Source: Acinetobacter piscicola
GTDB taxonomy: Bacteria; Pseudomonadota; Gammaproteobacteria; Pseudomonadales; Moraxellaceae
NCBI RefSeq assembly: GCF_015218165.1
Contig: NZ_CP048659.1
Location: 3,286,001 to 3,350,000, forward strand
Reading direction: 5' to 3'
Length of the DNA stretch: 64,000 nt
The translations under genes and the position numbers were made by a program. Positions 55,095 through 64,000 of the stretch are shown here, in pieces. Every line of letters starts with the position of its first letter. Position 1 is the first letter of the stretch. Below the pieces are notes generated by a model. The model was given only the letters and a program-made list of their open reading frames with translations. It did not search any database and was not told the origin of the DNA.

Positions 55095-55122
55095 AAGGCT
55101 TCATTTGAAGCCTTATTTTTTG
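55095..55122 (+). terminator. Terminator after the NCS1 permease
   Basis: AAGGCTTC and GAAGCCTT form an 8-bp stem around ATTT, followed by ATTTTTTG. Confidence 0.88.
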
Positions 55123-55274
55123 TGTTTTTTTAAAATAAAGTACTTACAAAAGTAAAAACAAACCAAGATTGATAGAAAAATTAATATTGAAAGTTCCTTG
55201 TCTTATGCCATATATGAATCAGGGATGAGGAGTAATTTCAGTGAGTTAAGTATTTTTATATAAAACGATCAGAT

Positions 55275-55308
55275 ACAAAAAATCCCACATTTTCATGCAG
55301 GATTTTTT
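55275..55308 (-). terminator. Terminator of the urease operon
   Basis: On the minus strand AAAAAATCC... and ...GGATTTTTT pair (with a bulge around GCATG/GTG) and end in a run of T, 16 bp beyond the ureJ stop. Confidence 0.7.
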
Positions 55309-55323
55309 GAAATGTTCTATACA

Positions 55324-55902
55324 TTAAGCCAAAGTAATCAACGCAACAAAGGCAGCAAAAACACCCACGATTTTTTTACCATAAGGCATGTAGTCCGCAA
55401 TCACTTTCCCTAACAGTAGACCCACAGCATAAATCAGTGACATTGCCACCACCATACCTGTAACCAAGCCTACGACATGCCCTGCACCACCCAGTTCAGC
55501 ACCATGCGCAACACCATGAAAAGTAACCAACATCGCCGTTGCCACAGGTAAAATCATGTTTGACTTCGACCATAATGCAATCGCAACCACCATCAGCGAA
55601 GCCACAATGCCATATTCTGCAAATGCTTCAGGTATCCAATGTGCCACCCCAATTACAAAGCCACCAACCAAAGCCAAGACCATACCAATCATGCCGATCA
55701 CATTCCATTTTTTAGCGGCTGAATAAAATAACACCCCCAAAGCAATCGCCATCATCATATGGTCAAGTCCTGTGAATGGGTGTGTAAATCCTGCTGCAAA
55801 ACCTGAGTGAGTTTGATCATGCCCGGGATGTGCCATTGCAAAAACAGGACTCAAGGATAAGAAAAATAAAACACTTTTTTGCCCAAATTTTGTCATTTTC
55901 AT
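55324..55902 (-). CDS. ureJ: HupE/UreJ-family nickel transporter-like protein
   Basis: The 192-residue protein has a signal-like first helix, then HPGHDQTHSGFAAGFTHPFTGLDHMMMAIALG, with the His/Asp cluster typical of HupE/UreJ, and about six helices in all; TFHGVAHGAELGG is a second His-rich motif. It probably passes nickel into the cell for UreC. It is the last gene of the cluster, directly after ureG with 6 bp between. Confidence 0.92.
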   Translation of the reverse strand: MKMTKFGQKSVLFFLSLSPVFAMAHPGHDQTHSGFAAGFTHPFTGLDHMMMAIALGVLFYSAAKKWNVIGMIGMVLALVGGFVIGVAHWIPEAFAEYGIVASLMVVAIALWSKSNMILPVATAMLVTFHGVAHGAELGGAGHVVGLVTGMVVAMSLIYAVGLLLGKVIADYMPYGKKIVGVFAAFVALITLA

Positions 55903-55908
55903 CGCTCC

Positions 55909-56523
55909 TCAGGCTTTAAATAAACCTTGTTTTTCAATAAATAAAATAATTTCAGCCAAACCAGCTTCAGTTTTCATATTGGAAAATAAAAAGGGTTTAT
56001 CACCACGCATGCGTTTTGCATCCTGATCCATCACCTCAAGATTTGCCCCGACCATTGGCGCTAAATCTGTCTTGTTAATAATCAATAAATCTGACTTGGT
56101 AATACCCGGTCCACCTTTACGGGGAATCTTTTCCCCCCCTGCAACATCAATCACATAAAGGGTTAAATCGGATAGCTCAGGGCTAAAGGTTGCAGCTAAA
56201 TTATCACCACCACTTTCAATGATAATCAGTTCCAAACCCTCAAACTTTTCACATAAATCATCAATTGCAGCAAGGTTAATTGAAGCATCCTCACGAATCG
56301 CAGTATGTGGACAACCACCTGTTTCCACCCCCACAATACGATCAGGTGACATGGCTTCATTGCGGGTTAAAAAGTTAGAATCTTCTTTGGTATAAATATC
56401 ATTGGTGACCACTGCCATATTATATTTGTCACGTAATGCACGACATAAATTTAAGGTCAATGCCGTTTTACCTGATCCAACAGGACCACCAATTCCAACA
56501 CGTAATGGACTACGTTCTGACAT
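55909..56523 (-). CDS. ureG: Urease accessory GTPase UreG
   Basis: UreG supplies GTP-driven nickel delivery to the urease apoprotein with UreD, UreF and UreE. The P-loop is [19 protein letters not shown], and the nickel-site CPH is in [32 protein letters not shown] and NKTDLAP complete the GTPase pattern. The 204-residue length is standard. It follows ureF by 48 bp. Confidence 0.98.
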   Translation of the reverse strand: MSERSPLRVGIGGPVGSGKTALTLNLCRALRDKYNMAVVTNDIYTKEDSNFLTRNEAMSPDRIVGVETGGCPHTAIREDASINLAAIDDLCEKFEGLELIIIESGGDNLAATFSPELSDLTLYVIDVAGGEKIPRKGGPGITKSDLLIINKTDLAPMVGANLEVMDQDAKRMRGDKPFLFSNMKTEAGLAEIILFIEKQGLFKA

Positions 56524-56571
56524 GATTTCTTCCTTTATTTTGTGTGAATACTAAAGTTAAATGTTGTTAAT

Positions 56572-57234
56572 TTAAGAACGGAATAATCTTGAATATTGCG
56601 TTTCATGTTGCATACTGAGCATGGCGTACTGTGGCAAACTGCTACTCATTTCATCATCCTGTAGCGCCATCGCCTTCTCTACCGCAGCAGGAACCAAGCC
56701 ATGCAAATGCCATAAAATCCGTTGACCGCTCATTTGACCCAATGGAATGGTTTTAACCGCAGCCAAGACCTGATTTTCTAAAACAGAAAAACTATAAGCA
56801 GTTAAAACATCCGCCTCGTTTAAGCCTAGACGACCACAGAGCTGTGCATAGACAGGCACAAAACCAAACTGTTTTTTCACCGTGACATCAAGTAAAAGGA
56901 CATCTTTGATCCATGCATTTAAGGAAAATGCCAACTGTTGTGACTCAGCCAAGAGTTCCTTACTTTCACGACTCGCCCGATATAAATGCGCCCAATATAA
57001 AAATTCATTTTCCTGTGAAAAATGCTGCATTAACCGTTGCAAAATAGGCAGCTCGAAGCGAAGCAACAGCATTTCCAAAACATCTTCAAAATAGGCTTTG
57101 CTGCTGTTTTCATCATGGATCAAGCCTTTTTCAATCGCACTTTCCACACCTTGTGAATAACAATAAGCACCCACAGGCAAAGCCGTTGAAGAAAGCGTTA
57201 AGAGCTTGAGCAGTTGCGCGGCATTAATGGACAT
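56572..57234 (-). CDS. ureF: Urease accessory protein UreF
   Basis: UreF bridges UreD and UreG in the metal-loading complex. The protein (220 residues) starts [20 protein letters not shown] and has [19 protein letters not shown] and the conserved C-terminal [16 protein letters not shown]. It overlaps the 3' end of ureE by 11 bp. Confidence 0.95.
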   Translation of the reverse strand: MSINAAQLLKLLTLSSTALPVGAYCYSQGVESAIEKGLIHDENSSKAYFEDVLEMLLLRFELPILQRLMQHFSQENEFLYWAHLYRASRESKELLAESQQLAFSLNAWIKDVLLLDVTVKKQFGFVPVYAQLCGRLGLNEADVLTAYSFSVLENQVLAAVKTIPLGQMSGQRILWHLHGLVPAAVEKAMALQDDEMSSSLPQYAMLSMQHETQYSRLFRS

Positions 57235-57730
57235 GGTGTAAAGACTTGATTGGGCTTAAAGGCTTCGTTTCTGCTTTCGATAAACGCTCATGACTGTGTG
57301 CATGTTGCGCATAAGCACCACTTTCAGGTTCAAAGGGGTGATCAACCTCCGTGACAACCAAACCTAAGCCCTGCACCATTTCCGCAAGCACATGATCAGG
57401 CTCAAAATACAAAGCGGTCGGGGTCAACATCAGTGGCACATGCCGATTGCCCAAGTGATATGCCGCTTTTAACAGCTCAAATTCAGTCTTTGCCGTAACT
57501 TGCATCAAATGTTCCGCTTTGGCATTGACCTTTAAAATCTCGCCTTGCTCGGTCGCAATCAATGCGCCACTTCTTAAAATACCTGTACGTGGTAAATCCA
57601 CGCCTATATCATCGCCATTGTCCAAAGTGGCACGAAAACGACTTTTTTGACGGGTATCAAAAGTCAGAGCAACCGTTTCAAATGCCTCTTCAGTTTCCGT
57701 CTGCTCCAATCGTTGGGTAAATATTTTCAT
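57224..57730 (-). CDS. ureE: Urease accessory protein UreE
   Basis: UreE is the nickel chaperone of the maturation complex. The 168-residue product has the UreE N-terminal peptide-binding domain ([20 protein letters not shown]) and the metal-binding second domain with [11 protein letters not shown]. The His-containing tail [11 protein letters not shown], then HHVH at the end, is moderately His-rich. I chose the second of two nearby ATGs, with TAGGA 6 bases upstream. It overlaps ureF by 11 bp. Confidence 0.95.
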   Translation of the reverse strand: MKIFTQRLEQTETEEAFETVALTFDTRQKSRFRATLDNGDDIGVDLPRTGILRSGALIATEQGEILKVNAKAEHLMQVTAKTEFELLKAAYHLGNRHVPLMLTPTALYFEPDHVLAEMVQGLGLVVTEVDHPFEPESGAYAQHAHSHERLSKAETKPLSPIKSLHHVH

Positions 57731-57737
57731 CAGCATC

Positions 57738-58319
57738 CTACTTATAAATAAAAAATTCTGTATTTTTAATCGGTTGATGCAACATATTGTGGCGAAATGC
57801 TCGCATTAACTCGGCTGAAACTGCCTGTGGTTCAGTCATTAACATTTGAAATAACTGTAAAAATTGACCATGACTAAAAATCATCAAGTTTTGATCTAAA
57901 TAACGTTGTTGTTCTCGATCAAGAAATGTGAATAAAGCTTCAACTCTTTGATATAAATCTCGAAAAGATTCAGCATCCGAAGCATCGACATAATCTACAT
58001 CCTCCAACTGCCAATAGGCATCTACCCACGGTTTACGCTGCGATAAAGTTGTACCTTTGCATTTCACATCGGAAAGATAAGAGAATTCCTCTATCGGCAA
58101 AATTTCGGCACTTAATTGATCCCGATCAAGCAAGGGTTGAGCAGTTTGTAAGGTTCTTAAAAAGGGTGAAATAATGACATGATCAGCCTTCGGCAACTGT
58201 GCTAGAAGCTGTCGTGCCTGTAAATGCCCCAATTCAGTCAGTGCAATATTTGCATGTGATTCTGTTTGACCATCAACATTTCCCACACTTTCTGCATGTC
58301 GAATCAAATAAATTGCCAT
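57738..58319 (-). CDS. Histidine phosphatase family protein inside the urease operon
   Basis: The 193-residue protein has the family's phosphohistidine motif [10 protein letters not shown] near the N-terminus and the second catalytic His in [11 protein letters not shown] near residue 151. Such enzymes dephosphorylate sugar phosphates, nucleotides or proteins; the substrate is unknown. It lies between ureC (12 bp) and ureE (7 bp), so is fully embedded in the operon. The ATG chosen has AAGGGACGGG upstream. Confidence 0.88.
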   Translation of the reverse strand: MAIYLIRHAESVGNVDGQTESHANIALTELGHLQARQLLAQLPKADHVIISPFLRTLQTAQPLLDRDQLSAEILPIEEFSYLSDVKCKGTTLSQRKPWVDAYWQLEDVDYVDASDAESFRDLYQRVEALFTFLDREQQRYLDQNLMIFSHGQFLQLFQMLMTEPQAVSAELMRAFRHNMLHQPIKNTEFFIYK

Positions 58320-58331
58320 CAAACCCGTCCC

Positions 58332-60032
58332 TTAAAATAAAAAATAGCGTTGTGCCATCGGTAACACTTCGGCAGGTTCACAGGTCAAATGTACCCCATC
58401 AGCTTTCACTTCATAAGTTTCAGGATGAACCTCCATCACAGGACAATAATCATTGTGCTTCATGTCCTTTTTGGTGATTTTTCGCGTATTTTTTGATGGG
58501 GAAATAATCTTTTTCAGCTGTAATTTTTCCGCCACACCTGCATCAATTGCCACTTGTGAAAGAAAGGTAATACAGGTGTTATGTACACCACGCGGAAAAG
58601 CCCCAAACATTGGACGATAATGCACAGGTTGAGGGGTTGGAATCGACGCATTAATATCGCCCATTGGTGCGGCTGCAATCATGCCACCTTTAATGATCAT
58701 GGACGGTTTAACGCCAAAAAATGCAGGCTTCCACAACACCAAATCTGCCAATTTTCCTTCTTCAACGGAACCGACTTCATGGCTTAAACCATGGGTAATG
58801 GCAGGGTTAATGGTATATTTGGCGATATAACGCTTCACCCGTTGATTATCACAATGCGGTGTATCCCCTTGTAATGCGCCACGTTGCACTTTCATTTTAT
58901 GGGCAGTTTGCCACGTTCGAATGATCACTTCACCGACCCGTCCCATCGCTTGCGAATCCGATGACATCATCGAAATTGCACCTAAGTCTTGTAAAATATC
59001 TTCTGCGGCAATGGTTTCACGGCGAATTCGACTTTCAGCAAATGCCACATCTTCGGCAATTGCAGGGTCTAAATGGTGACAAACCATCAGCATATCCAAA
59101 TGCTCATCAATGGTATTGACCGTATAAGGGCGGGTTGGATTGGTTGAAGATGGCAATACATTGTCCTGACCAATCGCTTTTAAAATATCAGGGGCATGTC
59201 CACCACCTGCGCCCTCAGTATGGTAGGTGTGAATGGTTCTATTTTTAAATGCAGCAAGGGTTTCTTCCAAAAAACCACTTTCATTTAAAGTGTCGGTATG
59301 AATCGCCACTTGTACATCATATTCATCTGCAACACTCAAACAATTGTCAATTGCTGCAGGTGTCGAGCCCCAATCTTCATGCAGTTTAAGCCCGACCACC
59401 CCTGCTTTGATTTGTTCTGCAATCGGTTCAGGTTGACTCAGATTTCCTTTACCCAATAGCCCGATATTCATCGGCAAATCATCAATCGCTTGTAGCATGG
59501 TGGAAATGTGCCAAGGACCCGGAGTAACCGTAGTTGCCGATGTCCCTGCCGCAGGACCTGTTCCGCCACCAATCATGGTCGTGGTTCCTGCCATCAATGC
59601 GGTTTCTACTTGTTGTGGGCAAATCCAATGGATATGGGTATCAATTGCCCCTGCGGTTAAAATCTGCCCTTCACCTGCAATGACTTCGGTTGCCGCACCT
59701 AAAGGAATGGTGATATTTGGCTGAATATCAGGATTGCCTGCTTTACCAATTTTCCAAATTCGCCCATTTTTCAGACCAACATCGGCTTTGATAATGCCCC
59801 ACCAATCCACAATCAACGCATTGGTAATGACGGTATCTGCAACTTCATCTGCCAAAAGTTGTGACTGTCCCATGCCATCACGGATGACCTTCCCACCACC
59901 AAATTTAACTTCTTCGCCGTAAGTGGTCAGGTCTTGTTCCACTTGTATAAATAACTCGGTATCCGCAAGGCGAACACGATCTCCAACCGTAGGACCAAAC
60001 ATTTCTGCATAAGCACGACGTGATATTTTCAT
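58332..60032 (-). CDS. ureC: Urease subunit alpha (catalytic)
   Basis: UreC contains the dinuclear nickel site. The 566-residue protein shows [17 protein letters not shown] for two His ligands, [12 protein letters not shown] for the carbamylated Lys, and the later His ligands in [12 protein letters not shown] and [15 protein letters not shown]. The mobile flap [20 protein letters not shown] and the C-terminal [12 protein letters not shown] are complete. Length and motif order are standard, so it should be active. Confidence 0.98.
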   Translation of the reverse strand: MKISRRAYAEMFGPTVGDRVRLADTELFIQVEQDLTTYGEEVKFGGGKVIRDGMGQSQLLADEVADTVITNALIVDWWGIIKADVGLKNGRIWKIGKAGNPDIQPNITIPLGAATEVIAGEGQILTAGAIDTHIHWICPQQVETALMAGTTTMIGGGTGPAAGTSATTVTPGPWHISTMLQAIDDLPMNIGLLGKGNLSQPEPIAEQIKAGVVGLKLHEDWGSTPAAIDNCLSVADEYDVQVAIHTDTLNESGFLEETLAAFKNRTIHTYHTEGAGGGHAPDILKAIGQDNVLPSSTNPTRPYTVNTIDEHLDMLMVCHHLDPAIAEDVAFAESRIRRETIAAEDILQDLGAISMMSSDSQAMGRVGEVIIRTWQTAHKMKVQRGALQGDTPHCDNQRVKRYIAKYTINPAITHGLSHEVGSVEEGKLADLVLWKPAFFGVKPSMIIKGGMIAAAPMGDINASIPTPQPVHYRPMFGAFPRGVHNTCITFLSQVAIDAGVAEKLQLKKIISPSKNTRKITKKDMKHNDYCPVMEVHPETYEVKADGVHLTCEPAEVLPMAQRYFLF

Positions 60033-60065
60033 GGTTGAATACCTTAATTTCGTGGATATTTTAAA

Positions 60066-60389
60066 TTATGTATCTGACGCATCATCAAGTTTTCCCATGA
60101 CTCGTCCTGCAAAACCATACACTTCACGCTTGCCTGCCAATGCCACCAATTCAATACGACGACTTTGCCCCGGCTCAAAACGAATGGCTGTCCCTGCCGC
60201 AATATTGAGGCGATAACCTTTGGTTTGCTCGCGGTCAAACTGCAAAGCATCATTGGCTTCATAAAAATGAAAATGCGAACCCACTTGAATCGGGCGATCT
60301 CCCATATTTGCAACATTGATGCTTAAGGTCTTGCGTCCTACATTGAGTTCAATCTCTGCTTCAGGGGTAATCACTTCACCGGGAATCAT
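60066..60389 (-). CDS. ureB: Urease subunit beta
   Basis: The 107-residue protein starts [20 protein letters not shown] and contains [16 protein letters not shown] and [16 protein letters not shown], typical of the beta chain of the three-chain enzyme. It is separated by 33 bp from ureC and 13 bp from ureA. Confidence 0.97.
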   Translation of the reverse strand: MIPGEVITPEAEIELNVGRKTLSINVANMGDRPIQVGSHFHFYEANDALQFDREQTKGYRLNIAAGTAIRFEPGQSRRIELVALAGKREVYGFAGRVMGKLDDASDT

Positions 60390-60402
60390 GCTTTGCTCCT
60401 TA

Positions 60403-60705
60403 TTACAGAATGGGTTGATGAACCGTCACCAACTTTGAACCATCAGGAAAAGTGGCTTCAACCTGAACCTCAGCAATCATGTCCGCCACGCCATCCATCA
60501 CATCATCTTGTGTGAGTAGTGTGGTGCCGTAATGCATGAGTTCACTGACGGTCATCCCATCACGTGCACCTTCCAACAATGCTGCAGAAATAAATGCAAT
60601 CGCTTCAGGATAATTGAGTTTTAAACCGCGCGCCTTGCGACGCTCTGCCACCAACCCTGCGGTAAAAATCAATAATTTGTCTTTTTCTGTGGGATTAAGT
60701 TCCAT
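60403..60705 (-). CDS. ureA: Urease subunit gamma
   Basis: The 100-residue gamma chain reads [20 protein letters not shown] and contains [31 protein letters not shown] and the terminal [15 protein letters not shown] chose the ATG at 60705; a start ten codons upstream would add non-family residues. Its upstream neighbour is the Sel1-like gene rather than ureD. Confidence 0.96.
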   Translation of the reverse strand: MELNPTEKDKLLIFTAGLVAERRKARGLKLNYPEAIAFISAALLEGARDGMTVSELMHYGTTLLTQDDVMDGVADMIAEVQVEATFPDGSKLVTVHQPIL

Positions 60706-60752
60706 AACATTTTCCTGTTTTTTTAATTCATGCAAAAATCGTGCTCATTTTT

Positions 60753-61376
60753 CTAATCACGATGATCTAAAATATAACGCTTGAGTTCTAAACCCTGTGT
60801 ACAGGCAGGATCTGACTTGCCGTAAACACAACTCATAATCAGCGCATCTAACGCTTTATCATAGCTTTCTTTCGAGTCATCATTCTTAATTAACTCAGAT
60901 GCATACATTGTGCAGCCCCAAGGGTCATTCCAACGGCATGATTTTTCAAATGTCCTTGTAATACATTGTTTTCGCTCTAAACTTAATGAGTCCATAAACG
61001 TCATTGCACCCGCTGCTCGATTGGTACATGCCGATGCGACACCTAATTCACAGCCTCTTTGAAATAATTGCTCAGCAGCTTGTACTTGATGCGCTTGCTG
61101 TAAACTCAATGCTGTAAAATAACAAGCATATCCTTGATCATGCTCACATTTTTTATAACATGCTAAAGTGTTTTTCTGACAATATGCAGCCAAAATAGTA
61201 TCATCTTGTAAGAATTTGGCTTTTTTATTGGGTGATGTATCCGCTGGACATCGCTCTAAATTATTTATAAATATCGGATTTTTTGACATACCTTGCTTGA
61301 TTTCGAAAATGTCATTTTCAGGCATCGCATAACAGAACAAAGGTATTAAGCAACAGAATAATATTAATATTTTCAT
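60753..61376 (-). CDS. Exported Cys-rich Sel1-like repeat protein inside the urease operon
   Basis: A signal peptide (ILILFCCLIPLFCYA, cleaved near residue 17) precedes about 190 residues with a regularly spaced Cys pattern: CPADTSPNKKA, YCQKNTLACYKKCEHDQGYACY, RGCELGVASACTN and SCVYGKSDPACTQG. Each Cys pair is about 8 apart, as in Sel1-like secreted repeat proteins with disulfides. It is therefore a periplasmic binding/scaffold-type protein of unknown function. It lies between ureD and ureA, splitting the usual ureDABC order. Confidence 0.78.
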   Translation of the reverse strand: MKILILFCCLIPLFCYAMPENDIFEIKQGMSKNPIFINNLERCPADTSPNKKAKFLQDDTILAAYCQKNTLACYKKCEHDQGYACYFTALSLQQAHQVQAAEQLFQRGCELGVASACTNRAAGAMTFMDSLSLERKQCITRTFEKSCRWNDPWGCTMYASELIKNDDSKESYDKALDALIMSCVYGKSDPACTQGLELKRYILDHRD

Positions 61377-61464
61377 TAACTTATCTTTTTAAGGTTGTAT
61401 TTTTTAATCAGTTTATCGAGATATTCATCACATTACCATCTAAAAACTAAATCATATTTAAAAA

Positions 61465-62340
61465 CTAAGTCCGCCAAATTCTTGGAAATTCTTCATCTAA
61501 ATCAAACCAATAACGTCTAAGTTTTGCCCGAATGGCTGCAAAAGCGTCATGGCATTGTCGAACATCTTGTCCTAAATAACGTGCACAAATCACATCACCT
61601 AAAATAGTCAAGGTCACAGGCGTATTCATCCGCATAATCAATTCTCGGATCAAATCAAGCTGCTGATCCAAATGCATATTTGCACGAAATTTCTCAGGAG
61701 GCACAGCCCAAAAACTGCCCATCACAGCGCAACTATTCATGCCTAAACAAGAACTCAACCAACGATCATTTCCCACAAAATTCAGTGAATCTGCAACTAA
61801 AAGTGTCTGATTTCGATACAGTTTAAAATGATTTTGATAACGCCCCTGCTCAAATTTTTCTTGTTGTGCCTGACGCCCCAAGACCAACAGATCCCAACCG
61901 ATAAAACTTGCGGTCTGATCTAAATCAACAATCGTTTCAGAATTGGCATTTGCACCATTAAAGAGCATCGTTTCCTGTGGCAACCACTCCAATATCGCAT
62001 GATTTTTGACATGAATATGAATATGCTGAAAGGCAGGCTTACCATTACTTTTGTACCATTTTCCTGCACCGGGCGTTGTAACCACGGCATGGGCATACTG
62101 CTCAGCATCAATTTGAAAACTTAAGTGATCGCCCCCCGCAATGCCTGCGGGTGGATGTACAATAATGGCATGACATACCCCTGTTTTTTCAGGCCACAGC
62201 ATTTTTTGCACCCGAACAGGTCCAAAATGTTTACGGCGATGTAAAATGGTGCGTTTATGATCACCCTTAAAAGATAATTCTAATTTTGCGTACCAATATT
62301 GTGCATTTTCAAATGTATTTTTTAAGTTTGATATATTCAT
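61465..62340 (-). CDS. ureD: Urease accessory protein UreD (UreH)
   Basis: UreD binds apo-urease and guides nickel from UreG/UreF. The 291-residue protein shows [39 protein letters not shown], the conserved [29 protein letters not shown] and [20 protein letters not shown] chose the ATG at 62340 with AGGTG upstream; a GTG two codons earlier overlaps that site. It is the first gene of the cluster, behind a sigma-54-like promoter. Confidence 0.95.
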   Translation of the reverse strand: MNISNLKNTFENAQYWYAKLELSFKGDHKRTILHRRKHFGPVRVQKMLWPEKTGVCHAIIVHPPAGIAGGDHLSFQIDAEQYAHAVVTTPGAGKWYKSNGKPAFQHIHIHVKNHAILEWLPQETMLFNGANANSETIVDLDQTASFIGWDLLVLGRQAQQEKFEQGRYQNHFKLYRNQTLLVADSLNFVGNDRWLSSCLGMNSCAVMGSFWAVPPEKFRANMHLDQQLDLIRELIMRMNTPVTLTILGDVICARYLGQDVRQCHDAFAAIRAKLRRYWFDLDEEFPRIWRT

Positions 62341-62380
62341 CCACACCTAGCATGTTTTATTTTAGATCCTATTTTATCTA

Positions 62381-62397
62381 AAGCAAAAAACGCACCA
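62381..62397 (-). promoter_or_regulatory. Sigma-54 (-24/-12) type promoter upstream of ureD
   Basis: On the minus strand TGGTGCGTTTTTTGCTT aligns with TGGCACG-N4-TTGCW; GG (62396-62395) and GC (62384-62383) are exactly 10 bases apart. The -12 element lies about 43 bp before the ureD ATG. Function is inferred from geometry. Confidence 0.72.
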
Positions 62398-62414
62398 AAA
62401 CATAACACCTAGAC

Positions 62415-63410
62415 CTATTTTTTATTTTGTATATGCATAAATTTTTCAGTCGGCTTGACTAACCATAATGATATTTTTCTTAATACTTGATCAAAAACAG
62501 ATTGTTGCAATATCCAAGACGTCAAAACAGAAAGAGCCATACACATCGCTATTTCCATGAAAATATTAAGATCTAGAGAATAAAGCCGCGAAATTGCGAT
62601 CACCACAAAACCATGTAACAAGTACACAGGCAAAGTATAAGTACCTAATTGCAACCATTTGCCTTGAAAAAATTGCGTAACAGACAGTAATGCTACTACC
62701 CCTACTGCAGATAGCATCAAACATAAAGTTCGTATGAATATTCCATCAAAAATACTGACTTTTAATTGTGTATAACTCAAACTACCATATAACCAATATT
62801 GATTGATCTGAGAAAAATACATCAATGCTGCATATATCAGTAGACAGATCACGCCCCACCATTTGGCACTCATTGAGTGTTGAATTTTAGCAATGATGAC
62901 TTTGCCATACAACACCCCAAAAATAAAAAATGGGAAAAATACAAAAATCCGACCCACTGAATATAGATAGTTATTCCAAGGGCTTAAACCAACAATAATG
63001 GACAATAAGAGACATACAAATAAAGCAAACTGATTTGAGGTTTTAATAAGAAAATGAGTCAGCACAGTCCATACCATCATACCGAGCAAATACCAAAGCA
63101 CCCAATAAGGCTTAATCAACACATTCCAGTTCCAATGAAACTGTCCTGACCATAGGCCATCAAATGCGATAAATAAAAGCTGAAATGGAAGATAAAGTGA
63201 TAGAAAAAATACAATATTTTTCAGCCAATTATGATCTTTATACAAAATACCCGATACAAAAATAAAGGCAGGCATATGAATCAAATAAATTGTTGCCAAC
63301 AATGTATGGCTGATTGGATTATGCCATCCGATCATACGTTCTATATAATGTCCCAAGACCACTAAAAAGATCAAAATCGCTTTATGAGTATCGAGAAAAT
63401 GATTACGCAT
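62415..63410 (-). CDS. Acyltransferase-3 family membrane protein
   Basis: The 331-residue protein has about ten hydrophobic helices, and starts DTHKAILIFLVVLGHYIERM, then LIHMPAFIFVSGILY. The early His in GHYIE and the HMPAFxFxSG pattern are typical of acyltransferase-3 (OafA-like) proteins, which acylate sugars or polysaccharides at the membrane. The acceptor is unknown. It lies upstream of ureD on the same strand but has its own start, and the sigma-54 site separates the two. Confidence 0.88.
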   Translation of the reverse strand: MRNHFLDTHKAILIFLVVLGHYIERMIGWHNPISHTLLATIYLIHMPAFIFVSGILYKDHNWLKNIVFFLSLYLPFQLLFIAFDGLWSGQFHWNWNVLIKPYWVLWYLLGMMVWTVLTHFLIKTSNQFALFVCLLLSIIVGLSPWNNYLYSVGRIFVFFPFFIFGVLYGKVIIAKIQHSMSAKWWGVICLLIYAALMYFSQINQYWLYGSLSYTQLKVSIFDGIFIRTLCLMLSAVGVVALLSVTQFFQGKWLQLGTYTLPVYLLHGFVVIAISRLYSLDLNIFMEIAMCMALSVLTSWILQQSVFDQVLRKISLWLVKPTEKFMHIQNKK

Positions 63411-63439
63411 AGTGGCTGGTAAACAGAAAATTTGAGAAA

Positions 63440-63991
63440 TTATATACCTAATATTTGCACATCGGCTGCATCTATTTGCGCTAATTGTTGACGATAAATT
63501 TTAAAATTTTCCACATCAAAACACACAAAATGAATCTCTTGCACATACTGTGCATTTTTCAAAAAATCAACTGCACTCTGTACTGCAATTTCTGCTGCAT
63601 CATATTTTGGAAAACGATAAATCCCTGTAGAAATATTTGGAAAAGCAATACTTTGCAACCGTTTTTCATCTGCCAGATGTAAACTATTGCTATACGCTTT
63701 TTGCAATAATTGTTTTTCCTGTTGTTGCCCATCTTGCCATGTTGGACCTACAGTATGAATGACATAATGACTCGGTAATGCGCCTGCTGTCGTCATCACT
63801 GCTTCCCCGACAGCACATCCCCCTTGCTTTGCACGAATTTTTTGACATTCAGCTAAAATGGTTTCGCCGCCTTTCCGATGAATCGCCCCATCTACTCCAC
63901 CACCACCGAGAAGTGATGTATTGGCAGCATTGACAATTGCATCGACTTTTTGAAGGGTAATATCACCTTGAATTAACCGTATACTTTTCAT
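63440..63991 (-). CDS. Macrodomain protein, O-acetyl-ADP-ribose deacetylase-like
   Basis: The 183-residue protein is a single macrodomain: [67 protein letters not shown]. It binds ADP-ribose and resembles YmdB-type deacetylases/hydrolases. The active-site GGGGVDGAI loop is intact. It is encoded upstream of the acyltransferase gene on the same strand, 29 bp away, and may share its transcript. Confidence 0.92.
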   Translation of the reverse strand: MKSIRLIQGDITLQKVDAIVNAANTSLLGGGGVDGAIHRKGGETILAECQKIRAKQGGCAVGEAVMTTAGALPSHYVIHTVGPTWQDGQQQEKQLLQKAYSNSLHLADEKRLQSIAFPNISTGIYRFPKYDAAEIAVQSAVDFLKNAQYVQEIHFVCFDVENFKIYRQQLAQIDAADVQILGI

Positions 63992-64000
63992 TAAATTAAA

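Overview
The window is a contiguous piece of a gammaproteobacterial chromosome, most likely from the genus Acinetobacter. The support is the family-level protein identities, the AT-rich coding sequence, and the order tig-clpP-clpX, piuA-piuC, metX-metW, tatABC-phoX, rpmB-rpmG and tonB-exbB-exbD. The species cannot be fixed from sequence alone. I recognised no rRNA, tRNA, insertion sequence, prophage or CRISPR array. Most of the window is core or housekeeping sequence, with a more eroded stretch at about 40.7-45.5 kb.

Layout. 0-1.6 kb: two DUF2059-type exported proteins and a lipoprotein. 1.7-5.3 kb: proteostasis genes clpX, clpP and trigger factor. 5.6-9.9 kb: a Fur-type site, a PiuA/Fiu-like TonB-dependent receptor, the PiuC oxygenase and an FMN alpha-hydroxy-acid oxidase. 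10.1-15.4 kb: leuA, metX-metW-Sel1 protein, rdgB. 15.5-20.4 kb: an AEC transporter, tatABC, and a Tat-exported PhoX-type phosphatase lipoprotein behind an array of Pho-box repeats. 20.4-28.7 kb: NRDE protein, lgt, two related small membrane proteins, an orphan papain-like amidase, a YwqG-like protein, thyA, folA, a DUF4105 protein, a META-domain lipoprotein and msrA. 28.7-34.1 kb: tonB-exbB-exbD with a Fur-like palindrome, purU, and a TetR regulator divergent from an aldehyde dehydrogenase. 34.2-42.7 kb: rpmB-rpmG, a KefB/YbaL-type antiporter, small unknown genes, an RRM protein, a UvrD/Rep-type helicase, a broken gene and glycerate kinase. 42.7-45.5 kb: AhpD-like and HdeD-like genes, two clusters of short repeats, a putative metalloprotease and a gene interrupted by in-frame TGA codons. 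45.6-53.1 kb: topA, a tandem pair of NYN/PIN-like proteins, slyX and uup. 53.4-62.4 kb: a nitrogen block made of an NCS1 permease and a complete urease operon (ureD, unknown, A, B, C, phosphatase, E, F, G, J). 62.4-64 kb: an acyltransferase and a macrodomain protein.

How the genes work together. Three nutrient-stress circuits can be read directly. Iron: Fur-like sites precede both the siderophore receptor and the TonB energy-transduction operon. Phosphate: an 11-bp-period Pho-box array sits between the Tat translocase genes and a Tat substrate. Nitrogen: sequences with exact sigma-54 (-24/-12) geometry lie upstream of both the NCS1 permease and ureD, so import and urea breakdown may be co-induced under nitrogen limitation.

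The least explained parts are the tandem NYN/PIN-like pair at 48.8-50.8 kb (one paralogue keeps the acidic residues, the other has lost them; the former carries a 9-bp microsatellite), the two non-urease genes inside the urease operon, the zinc-ribbon-like tail on the NCS1 permease, and the eroding genes at 40.8 and 45.0 kb. These are the best candidates for something undescribed. None is proven novel from the sequence alone.
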